A stretch of 64,000 bases of DNA from Syngnathus acus (lineage: Eukaryota; Chordata; Actinopteri; Syngnathiformes; Syngnathidae). The notes beneath the pieces are model-generated. The model ran no database searches. It worked only from the letters and a program-made list of their open reading frames with translations, and had not been told where the DNA came from. A program made the position numbers and the translations under genes. Positions 1 through 11,327 of this stretch are shown here, piece by piece. The stretch is from the NCBI RefSeq assembly GCF_901709675.1, contig NC_051087.1:10378884-10442883 (forward strand). Direction: 5' to 3'. Numbering within the stretch: the first letter of the stretch is position 1; every line of letters begins with the position of its first letter.

Positions 1-35
1 AATTTTGTGACCCCAAACTTTTGAACGGTAGTGTA
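1..35. mobile_element. Terminus of a Tc1-like DNA transposon, cut by the window edge
   Basis: The first 35 bases end in CAAACTTTTGAACGGTAGTG followed by TA. I recognise this from memory as the outer end of an abundant fish Tc1/mariner-type terminal inverted repeat, and the closing TA fits the TA target duplication of that superfamily. The rest of the element would lie left of the window, so orientation and length are unknown. Confidence 0.6.
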
Positions 36-3000
36 TGTCTTTAATTATTTTAAAGGCGGCAAGATGTGTGAGGAATAATTATATTATCATGTCAGGGTGT
101 CTTTGGCGCTGATGATGTATTGTACCCTAAATTATGCAGTGTAATACGAATGGCGGTCTGAATGGCCTTGTTTATTAGATCTCTACAAAAAACATAGGAT
201 AGCCAATGTCGACAACTGATGGCTCTACAAGTGAACTCCGACTTGCTTTAATTTTGAAGCATAGCAATCTGCCTGCAAGTCTTCTTTACATGTGGATCAG
301 TTTGGGGCTACGATGCATTCACACAGTCACGTCTGAGAAATAATGAGGATGACCAGACAAAACAATCACACACAAGCTAGAAATCTAACTTAAGTTCAAA
401 TGGAACATTATGCTCTAATCTTGATCCTTGTACTAGTTTGGCAAAAAGCATGTCATGACATGACCCCTGGAAACTGTTTTTGGTAGACATTTGGTATCTT
501 GGGAACTCTAAGTGGGAACTCAGCGAGAGTGATTGGTTGCGACCAGTCCGGGGCATTCGCCTGAAGTCAGATGGGATAAGCTCCAGGTTCCTGCAATCCT
601 GCACAAGGAGGAAAAGATGCATATTTTGACATATGTCCCCTCAAAGTTGACTTCCATACATTTCTCTGCTGTCCATGACAAGGTGTGAGCAGCATCGGAG
701 AAGATAATGACAAGGTCAGGCACTGCACTGTGGGATACAACTCCTCTGCAGCCCATCACACTGCCCTAACCTTTTCAATGAAATGTGGCAGCCATTTTCT
801 TTAGCTCCCAGTCAAATGCCTTCTTTAATTATGGAAAGCCACAAAGGGTTGCGGTGGAGAAGGAAAACACTGTAAGGGAGAGCGCGTGGAGGAGGAAGGG
901 GGGCGCGATGGTGTGGGGACGTATGGAATTGACAACCCAGGGCCGAATAGTGTAAATGGATTTCAAAACAGATGACCTGCATGCTGATCTCATGATCTGT
1001 GCCTTCCAGTCTTTCCTAAATGCAACCTTTTTATTTCTCATCTCTCTCATCATTTGGCTTCTTTCTTGAATTGAACCTCCCCGCCCCTTAAGACAGACAC
1101 AGGCCGCATGCACACACACAAACGCACACATTATAGCCCAGGGTATTAACATAGAATATGTCCAGAGGTCCACGTTGGCCTTTCACCCTGGTCTCTGGGA
1201 TAGAAGGGGGCCCTGCTCAGTGCATGAACATAAAAAGTGGCGGGGGCAGCAGCAGTATTGTTGGCGGAGGCTGCTGACTGACAGGTCATTTTTCACCCAT
1301 TGTTTTTTATTTTAAACAGCAATTTTAGCTTGCAAAGTAATTCCTCGGCAACCGTGAAAAGAGGAGCTTCAGTGGGCTTGTTATTGCTAAGTGATGATCC
1401 AAGTATAAAAAGAACCGAGATTGTTCTCCAGGGTATTTCATCATGGATTATGCTTTTTTAATATGAACAGTACTTTAGTAATTTAGCTTGTGTTTTAATG
1501 GGAATGATGATCATTTTTCAAATTGTGGTTAAACACATGAAAAATGTTAGGGTAGTGCTCACTCTAACTTATTTTGCAAGAACCACACTGGAGACAAGTT
1601 AGTCGTTTCAGACACCTGCAGGCGGAGAGTTCACTCGTCGCTGTGCTTACAGCGATGGTCGAATCTGCAAACCCTAACAAAAATAGTCATTTGGGAATCC
1701 AAACAGAAAATAACCTGAGCAGTTAGTACAGGTTTGTTTATATCTTTTATTTATTCATTTATTTGTGTTTGCAACCTGTGAGACTCTAAAATGTTTCAAT
1801 CACTCAGTAGCTGTGGATTCCCACTTGCTGTTTGTATCTGGCTCTGTATCAAAGAAGAGGAACGAGACGCGCTCCAAGTTTTAAATTGAATTTCATGCTG
1901 GATTAGTGGCAGTCCTCAGAAATGCATGTGAGCCTCCCCCAATGACGCGCTCATCTTCACACTCCAGAGGCGTTATATGGATGTGTGTCTCTCCTTTAAT
2001 TAGTACACCTCTAGCAGCACACAGTGTTGCCGTATAAGTGGATGTAATTGCTTCGTTAGTTTATGTCCGTTACTAGACTCTACATTTTAAGACAAGGAAT
2101 GGTTCAACTCATTCATTGAATCGAAAGGAATGCTTATCAGTGCTCCTCACTCAAATCAATAATCAAGAAATTACCTCAGTAAACTATAAAGGCTACAAAG
2201 AATAAACACACACACAAGCACCTCTTGTGTGCTCTGTCTTTCAGGGCTTTCTTCCTTCCCATAGTTTCTGGCCAGGTCTGATGGGGTCCAGGCAGCCTTG
2301 GGTCTATCTGTCCTTTGCCATGTCTCCTCTTTAGCACTGACCCATGCTAGAGGAGCAAGGACTGGGGCCTGGGGGATGAGGTGGAAGTACGTGTGTCAGT
2401 TTGTGTATGTGTGTGCATATGAAGAAGAGGAGGGGGTGGCCCCTGCTAGCGGCAATGGGTGAGCAGAGGGCAAGAGGGTGGGGGTTGAATGAAAGCCATG
2501 CAAGCCTCTCGTTTCCTCCCCACACTCGTGATCCCGGCCCATGACATGGATGAATAACAGAGATGTGCGGTCCTACAGACTGCACTCATGCTGACCCTGT
2601 CGACTCTGGCCAGGCCACTATATAAACAGTACTTACAGTACTTATATATAAATATATATATAAATAAATTGGACTGAAAACCAAACAGCCAATTTTTATG
2701 GTGCAGTAGAATCATTGAATATTTTGTTGCATAACCTTTTGAGGCAGTCAGTCGTTGCAATGAAATAATTTTCTCAATAAAATTTGTGGTCCTGTTATTT
2801 TGGCTCACTGCTCGTGAGAATCTGCCCGCAACTGTTTCAGGTGTGTGTTCTTCAGACACACCTTCCTACTCCCGCTGCAGATGTCCGATTGAATTTAGAT
2901 CACAACTCATAGCCATTCGTGGGGATGTGTAAGTGTACCAACAATCCAGTTATTATGTCACAACGTAATGCAAGCATTGTACGCATTTGGTTACATTGTA

Positions 3001-4781
3001 ACTAAGTTGTCTTTGCATCCATGCAGACATCTTTGTAAGTGTTTGGGTTCCAAAGCGTGGTAAGGGAATTTGCAGCAGGGGAAAATAAACAATGTACCTT
3101 CTGTGTCAAAGCCAGACCTCCAGGCTAAGGAATATAGTCCAGGACACAGCTCAACCCAGTATGAAATCTAGTAAGGTTTCACTGGTTGGGGCATGTGCTG
3201 TTGTGTGGTGTGGTGTGTGTGTGTGTATTTGCACGTGTGTTTTTCTCCCAATAAGCTTGATGACATTGATGATGATATTCTACTTTAACAGCAGCGTGAG
3301 TCTTTAATTCACACAAGGTTAGGGTTACGGTAACAAGAAGTACATCAACAAAATGTGAACGGGTAAAGAAATTATTTGTAACCTCAGTGGGGTCACCCAT
3401 TTTAGTAATTATATTTTGTTTTGCATGATGGCATTTACACAGAGAATACTGAATTTGAAACCGCATTTCATCAGCTGATGCCTACTCATTCCACTTTTAG
3501 ACTACTCATCTTTAACTGCTCTATAGCTGCTTGTGGAAGGCAAACAACTTCACAGAAGGATATGGCAAGTTGTCAATAGTAACCGTCAGGGTTTGCTGAG
3601 GCCATATTCGAAAGCTACTGTTTGGGCTTCATCGTGCATTGGATATCATAAATGATGAAATACTATGGTTATTTAATCATTGGCATTTTATTTTGAACCA
3701 ATGTCTAAGTCTATAAAAGTTGGTACTGTAGCTACCATCTGCTACAAACTACTATTGTGTAAAGTGACTGTGGTAAATATAAATTCATTTTTTATTATAT
3801 TTGCAATACCGTAACATAAAATGTATTTTTTAGATTCTGTTTAACTGCCTGCTAATGGGTGTTATCACCTTACTGTGTGATCTGGTGACTAATGGCACAA
3901 TAAAGAAAGACATTTCCGACAACTGCACTGGCATGTGCTGTAATAACGATGCTATGCAAATGTGTGGCAATCAATCTTGGCAGAGAAGTGGTTAAGTTTC
4001 AAAGGGAGGTGGAACAAAAAGCCAGCCAGCCAGCCAGCCATATTGGCAGCGTAGCGTGCCAAGTGGTAGTCATGGCCCCTGCCCAGCCCTCCTATTACGA
4101 GGTTGGCAGTAAGTTGGCCTGCCCGCTTGGGAAAACAGGGCACTGACACCAGGAACATATGCAGCAACACCTGAATGCCGGGTTGCGGCATTGGACCTGC
4201 TGCCACGTAGATCCAACCCAACAGTAAGAAACAATAGTTAAGCGATAAAATTGGCTTGACCAACCATCAAAATGAAGCATGCTTATACTGTGTATAGCTA
4301 CAGCCTAAATGGCATTTCCAAAACTCCCCAACTATCACACTCGGACAAGTACCGGCATGTGCACTGACTCAAGAGAGCAAAGCCACTGGGGATTCATTTC
4401 CTAATTCAGTGAGAGGATATGCCAAGCTTGGCTTGTGTGCCAGTCGCCCGCGGTGCACCACACGCCACCATGCTGCGCCAGCAAACAACACTGATGCCCT
4501 CCATTTGCAGTGTCACATATATCAAATGCATGCTGCTATCACTTAGCTCTCACTTGTCTCAACCCAGCCTGCCTCACATATAAGAATGCATGTTCACCAT
4601 CTGCTCTCATCCGCTGCAATGTGCTTCAACTGGTGTAGCGTGTGACTGACCACACGAAGGTAGCTATGATTGATTGGGAGAATTAGTGTATTGGGGAAGA
4701 GTACACACTCTTTTCTCTTTGCCTCAAAACAAATTGATATATCTTGCTGATATTTTAATTTGCAAGTGACAGGGTTAAGCA
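36..4781. other. Intergenic DNA, no gene seen
   Basis: Every open frame here is short and unlike any family I know. Contents are minor: a short CA tract near 1110-1130, an AT-rich patch at 2640-2670, a TG run near 3208-3228 and a few CCAG units at 4020-4039. It belongs to the desert 3' of bcl11a. Confidence 0.7.
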
Positions 4782-4898
4782 GATGGATGGATGGATGGAT
4801 GGATGGATGGATGGATGGATGGATGGATGGATGGATGGATGGATGGATGGATGGATGGATGGATGGATGGATGGATGGATGGATGGATGGATGGATGG
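4782..4898. repeat. (GATG)n tetranucleotide microsatellite
   Basis: About 29 uninterrupted copies of a GATG unit cover 117 bases with no visible imperfection. This purity suggests a young, length-variable locus. The frames open through it only because the unit lacks stop codons; they are not genes. Confidence 0.97.
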
Positions 4899-7800
4899 CC
4901 ATCATAAACATCATTTTAAAAATACTTGATTTGGTACAACTTCACTTCAAGACAAATTAAGAGCTGTATTTATTTTTTGGATCAACTTTTAAGTATGATT
5001 TTGACATCTTATTTTTTTGTAGTTTGCCCTATAGTAGTGTTTCTAACATTTTAACACGTCTACAACAGAGAAAAATTTTTTTTTTTGCTGAATGTTTACT
5101 CTTTTATACAGTTCTTGCACTGGAATAATATTGGTGTACCCAATGCTGTGGGAGAAAATAAGGATGGGTAGAAAAGTTAAAAGTCTCGCAAGAAAAGGAG
5201 TGAGGCAAATGGAGCTGATATTTACACATCCTGTATTGTCCGCAGTTTCTGCAAAGGTTTAACTCTTGTTCATGGGCATGTTTTGAGCCACTTGTGACCC
5301 TACAGGTGTATCTGCTCTCTAAACGTGTTCCCAGACTCTTAACCGGTGGCCCCCAAGCCCGCTACTGCTGACCCCTGATCCCAGAGACCCTAAGACATAT
5401 GGGTAATAGGAAGCCTGTTAATAAAGTCCAGGGTCACTAAAAGGCTGGCTTTGTTCTGTGATGTCAGCTACCAAAAAAGGAAAAAGTAACCCTTGGTCCT
5501 TATGGTGGACCATTCAAATGAATGGGTGCATTTAATTGTCAGCCTCGCATCTTTCTCACTCCCTCTCATGCCCTCCTCATGTTCCATCTCCTCGCCTAGC
5601 TCTTCTTATTTTTAACTCCAAAGAGGTGCTTGTGTGCTGGTTTAAAAGGTCTTAATGTGCTTGCATTCAGGGAGGCAGAGCAAAGAGGGCTGTTTTAACC
5701 CTGGTTATGGCCTTGCATCCATTTGGCCAGGAGTCCTTCACTCCGTGTACCTCCCCCTCTTCATATTTCTTGCCATTTTTCTACCTCCTTCACTCTCTCT
5801 TGCTCTTTCTCTCTTCCGCCCACATCCCAATTCTTTTGTGATAGGATGTGAATGCACTTTGCTAGTTGATAATTACACTCTCCTTCCATGCCCTCCTCTC
5901 TCTGACAGTGAGATCCACAGGCAGTCCTTATTCAGCCAGTAATTTGCCTGTCCTCCCATTCATTGAGAAGGTACAAATTATCCCGCACACAGGCACGGGC
6001 TATTCTGCCTCGTTGCCAGTGCCATAACGGCTACACTAAGAAGAAAATAACCAAGAAAATGCATCTGCAGCGAAGCGTAATCAAAAGCAAGAGAGATTGG
6101 TGTGTCATTCAGAAACTATAGCTTTTTACTTAATGAGGCCTGCAAAGTATGAAAAGTTAGAATAAAATCCTGATATTCATGAACTCACACTCAATGATGA
6201 GTTTACGCTGATACAGTTATCCCAGTGAGATTGATTCGAAAGTGACGAATGTTTGAACAATACCAAGATGAAAGAAGGCAATTAAAGTCGGAATCCCATC
6301 AATTAGGCTCTTCACCGGCATTTAAGTGCTACACGCAAGGATTTGAACATGTGCTATTCATTCCCGTCATCTCATCAACACCCATTGCTAAACATTGGCC
6401 ATAACCCAACTTTGTTTAAGGCTCATCCAAAATAGGCTGAGGGACAAACCGCAAATGACAGGATTCCACGACAAATTACTTAGAGTTCTCCTGGTGAGCA
6501 TATGTGACTGCAGCCACTTATACAGCTTTTATGAGCGAATAGCTTTGTCAGGATTTATGTCTGCGTATGAATCACTAGCTGTATATCACCCTGTGTTTGG
6601 AGTCGTTTGACAGAGTTGGTTTATTTCAGCATATCTGTGTGAATTTAATTAAAAGGTCTTTGCTAAGCGGCGCTGTCCATTTTGGTAATATATCGGTGAG
6701 ACGCGTTGACTTCAGGAACCTCATTGGCTGGATGCAGAGTTTAAGCAGCTGGTGGCAATTACAGGGCCAACACAACCACTGGACAGAGACGGAATGGTTG
6801 GGAAGTCAACAGGAAATGCTTTTTCCATAGTCCATGTTTTGTCAAGTAAGTACAGAAGAAAGAAAATATTATAAATACCTTAAATGCTTGCGGCTATGAA
6901 TGGACAATGTATTGTAACTGTATACAACAAGGCCCGATGATCAGGGAGGAGCACAGAGGCTCCCATTGTTCCTATACATAGCTCATTAGCCGCAGTTTCT
7001 TGAGATTAAAGAGATGGATATGAGCTCTGGAGTCAAGGCCCGGGGTTAGAACTGGGGGTGAAAATCGACAGTCTGCCACGGCAGAGATGATCCCTCTCCC
7101 GAGTCCCTGACCCCACAGTGAGCTCCAGCCTTTGATTCGGCTCTTTCTCTTTTCTTGCTGCATCAAGAACACATGTCGTCTCATCTCTTTGCATATTATC
7201 TGAGTCCACCCGCCTCATTTCTGATCAATTTGTCTTATTATCCCCGATCCTCCCTCCACAACTGTTGTTACCCTACTCTCTGGACGGGGTCGGTAATTGA
7301 TGGATCACATTGAAGGATGAAGGTGCTGTACGTATATCTGCCAAAAGCACCACGCATTGATATTCACCCCCAGGCAAAGGAAGAGAAAGAGAGGGAGACA
7401 GTGAGAAAGAGAGAGGTGACCCTGCTGGCTGAGTGGCAGTGGCCATCATGCATAGCATCTCTAAAATGGAGAAGAGGGGGCGGGGTGTGGGGGGTGAATG
7501 TCACTTTCAAGTGTCTCCTAGGCACTCTCCCTTAATGAGAGATGGGTTCTGCTCCACAGACAGCCAAGGAGACCAAGGAGGGACCCCTCCCCGCCTCCTC
7601 CACATTCCTCCCCGCCACCCCTCAGATCTGCAATCCTCCAAGGGGCTGACAGCTCGGAGCTCTGCGTGCCTGCATCCCCTCCACCTGCACAACCTCATTT
7701 CCCCATCATAGCAACAACAACAAAGGTAGTATTTGTGTTTACCAGTATTGTGCCTCTTGCCACAGGCTGCTCGCATCACTCTCACAGAGGCCTTTTCATA

Positions 7801-10305
7801 TTGTTATTGAACTGCTTCATACATTGCATGTGTACTATTATGCCAGTTTCTTACAAACGTTGGTTCATGCTATTTAGATAGCCCTGCTATAGTGATTCAT
7901 TCATTCCAGCAGAAAGGAAAGGTGAGAGGAGAGATCTCGCAGGACTTCTTACAGCCCCCCATCTGTCAGACACACCCGGACCACCGATTTACATTTACCA
8001 CGAGGATTTATGAGATTCCTGCCACAAAACGAGTCGAAACAGCAAGAATCATGGGTTGAGAGATAGAGTGGGGAAATTATTCAAAGCAGTGATTATTTTG
8101 GGACGGCCATTACGCATGCACACCTGATCAGGGGGTGTCACCCATGACTCCCCCCATCCACCATGATGGAGAGGGGTCTCATCTGTGTCACGCTTTTATT
8201 TTACCTGGCTTGCATGGAAGAGAATTCTCTCAGGCACCAGAAGAGCCTATATGGCTAAATTGGGCCCCCGGACAGGCAAGGAGACGGGAGAGAGGGGCAG
8301 ATGAGACAGTTATATATGTGCACGGGGGATTGTGATGAGGGATACTGGTCAAATTCACTATCAATCTTCAACCAACACGGCCTTTATTACACCATTGTGT
8401 ATTCGCTGCTTTGAATGCAGTTATGTGTTTTACAACAATAGGTGGTATGGTTTTGCTTTAATTGCAATTTTATTTGAGATCTTTAGGCTAAAAATTAAAA
8501 CAATCAGTTGTCAAATTGTTTTAGTCAGAAATTGTTTTAAGATTCCTTAAAAATATATACGTATGTAGACCTTTTGCTGTATTAGCATTAGTGTTCATAT
8601 TTTGGAGGGATATTTCATGTCCAAAATATATATTTTTTTTATACAGCCATGTCCAGTGCTACAAATTTATCCTTGCTTATCTCTAGACCATAAAAATGTA
8701 ATTTACTGTAGACAGAGTACACATAATTGCCTAACATCAGTCTTTTCACATGTTCTTGTTACCCAATCACCAAATTAATATTCACGCTACCTCAAAGGTT
8801 CGGCAAAGTATGAATAATTCTTAACAGTACTTAACGGTAATGGTAATTAGAGTAATAATAATAACCTGAACAGACAAAAAGTAGTAATGGCTGAAAATGA
8901 TGTATCAGTCAAGATTATGCAAGAAAAAGGAAAGTTGGCAAAGATCTTTCACTATTAGGGTACAAGTTTTTTGTCAGATCAAATTAAAATATTCTTGTTT
9001 TAAGATTTCCATATATTGTAAAAATGATGCCTTAAAGTCACCTTCCGAATGTCAGTCACTAATCCACCTGTTTGCAGTGTACCGGTAATTCAGAAGCTCA
9101 GAAAATGTCACAGTGACAGCTTTCCATTCAACATGGCTCTTAAAGCCGTGCTCACCTTCAGTGAGGATCATCACTTTCAGTCATTACTTACAGCACTTTG
9201 CAGTCGGGATGTGAAAAAGGTGAGTGTTGCCAAGTTGGAGCACATGCTCCTGTGCTGTAGCATTACAGCAGAGGTCAGCCCAACAGCGACTCCCGGTCCC
9301 TCTCCTTCGCCAAATTCATTATCAGTGGCCGCCAGGAACGACCCGATTATAATTCAGACGCACTTTGTTCAATTACCTTAACGGGGAGCAGTTGATTATT
9401 CTCTTCCACAATCACGCTCATAATATATTAGTACTTAATAATGCCCATTTCATTTGTGTTTCTTACACCGTCTTTCACTTCCTGAGACATGTTACAAGTA
9501 TATGGGTGGTGTCAGACCTCAAAAGAAATGTGATGATTAGCCAATAGCAATTTACTGACTTGAAGATAAATAGAGCAAGGATGAGATCTTGCTTGTAGTG
9601 ATGAAGCCAACATAAGTGACCTCTTAGACATAGGTTTTGACCTCAGCCTGACAGATATGACAAATCTGCTTTGAATGATGAGCAGACAGCCAACCTAGCA
9701 GACGTGAGCAAATATTCTAAATATTGTACTACATGATCAATTTCTTCTTATCGTATTTGATATTCAGATGTGCTTGAAGAAGTGCTGAAAGCATGTTCAA
9801 TGAATTTAGTAGTGGATTGGTGATATGTTTGCATTTTTTATCACGTTCTCATTTGTCTAGATTTTCGGGGCTTAGCCAAAACAGGATCGAGTGATGATGC
9901 CATGGAGTCACCCCTTCCCCACTATATATATATTAAGTGCTGAGTACAGGAGGGAAAGTTAATTGTTTATCAAATTTGGCCCATGAGTTAATGAGCTAGC
10001 AAGCTAACGAGCTTACTCGACCGCGGCAGGGTCGTCCAGTATGTCACTGAGGGGCTCTGTGTTGTATGTTGGTTCCCACATAAGAGAGACGCTTGTGGGG
10101 ATAGTTAATTACTAAATCCAGCGACACGTACTTTTCAGCCCGCAGCTGACTATAGACACTTAAGCACATCTTGTACAAACAAACATGTTTGACGGACAGG
10201 TGAAGTTTGTGTTTCCAATGCCTTCAGCATACCCACACAATCTTAGAGGTGGAAGGAAGGCTCTATTTTTCATGATATATGACAAAGACGAGATGAGCTA
10301 TAGCA
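4899..10305. other. Intergenic DNA, no gene seen
   Basis: No exon-like protein is visible on either strand. The stretch includes a GA-rich and G-rich patch at 7370-7500 and a repeat-free, motif-rich segment near 9050-9430 that I list as a possible conserved noncoding element. Nothing here supports a transcript. Confidence 0.65.
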
Positions 10306-10629
10306 CAGGTGTCAAACTCACGGCCCGGGGGCCAGATACGGCCCGCCACTTCATTTTATGTGGCCCGCGAAGACAAATTGTGCATCAAATTTGTGTCATT
10401 ACTAGAAATGCAAATTGTCTTCACTTTTAATATCTTTTGTTTTTAAATATTTGACCAGTTTTTACTCGTCTGATTTGAAAACGAGTTATTTGTCAGTTTG
10501 TTTTGTAGCTTTTACTGTATATAATATGAGGTGCTCATACATTTATTTGGGTTGACAGTCATAATGACCCTTCGAAAGAAGCTATGACTACAATGCGGCC
10601 CGCCAAAAAAAATGAGTTTGACACCCCTG
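10306..10629. mobile_element. Short non-autonomous hAT-like element, copy 1
   Basis: The left end CAGGTGTCAAACTCA is mirrored by the right end TGAGTTTGACACCCCTG, giving near-perfect terminal inverted repeats. GGCCCG-rich blocks lie just inside both ends. The 324-bp interior has no transposase. CAGGGGTGTCAAACTCA-type ends are known from hAT-superfamily elements in vertebrates (memory). The interior aligns by eye along most of its length with 57804-58108 in the same orientation. No clear 8-bp target duplication survives (CTATAGCA against AATCAAAA), so this copy is old. Confidence 0.8.
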
Positions 10630-11186
10630 AATCAAAAACTTTTGTTCTTTGGTTTTTCGTCTGTGCTGGAGAGATTGGGGTGTTTTATCATGTATTTTGG
10701 CTGAGGGTGTGATCCCACAAGCCCCCGGCCACCCAAGTCCTAAGATACATTTACAGACATTAAAGAAATGGACAGAGCTCAACACCAAGCACAGTAATAT
10801 TTCACTGCACTTTTTCCCTTGTTAATCTACTGCATGACTGCTGTATGTGCCTTTAGGAATTAAAAGCAGATTGAGACTTAGTATTTGAACCTGTTTCAAA
10901 GAGTCTTACGCATTCTATAATTGTCTTTTTTCCTGGCAGTGCATGGTCGGCTCACTAAAAATGGCTTGCTCTTTCTGCAGGCTGTTCCTGAGATGATGTG
11001 CCTTTCCAAAGGAAAGTTGATTCTTCCCCAAAATATACAATCTTTTGTCTTGTACTTTTATTGAAGATGGAATATGAGGTAGCCACTATTAACTTAAGAC
11101 GGTTTGTGCCATAGTAAGGAGAAAGTGTGTGTTGCTAGCAGCATGATGACAATGATTTATTTCTACCTAAGCCCTTGCTGTTGTGT
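10630..11186. other. Intergenic DNA, nothing recognised
   Basis: AT-rich unique sequence between the hAT-like element and a triplet repeat. No coding or repeat signal was recognised. Confidence 0.6.
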
Positions 11187-11296
11187 ATAATAATAATAAC
11201 AGCAACAACAGTAATAGTAGTAGTAATAATAATAATAATAATAATAATAATGATAAAATAATGATAATGATAATAATAATCATCATCATCATCATC

Positions 11297-11327
<31 letters not shown>
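11187..11327. repeat. Compound (TAA)n / (TCA)n / (TTA)n triplet repeat with complementary arms
   Basis: A TAA-type run with a few CAA, TAG and TGA interruptions leads into six ATC units and then about ten TAT/ATT units. The TAA arm (about 11223-11250) is complementary to the ATT arm (about 11297-11327), so one strand could fold into a hairpin. Confidence 0.93.

Noticed and set aside
4594-4960. Met/Asp/Gly- and His/Pro/Ser-repeat frames
   Set aside because: They are translations of the GATG microsatellite.
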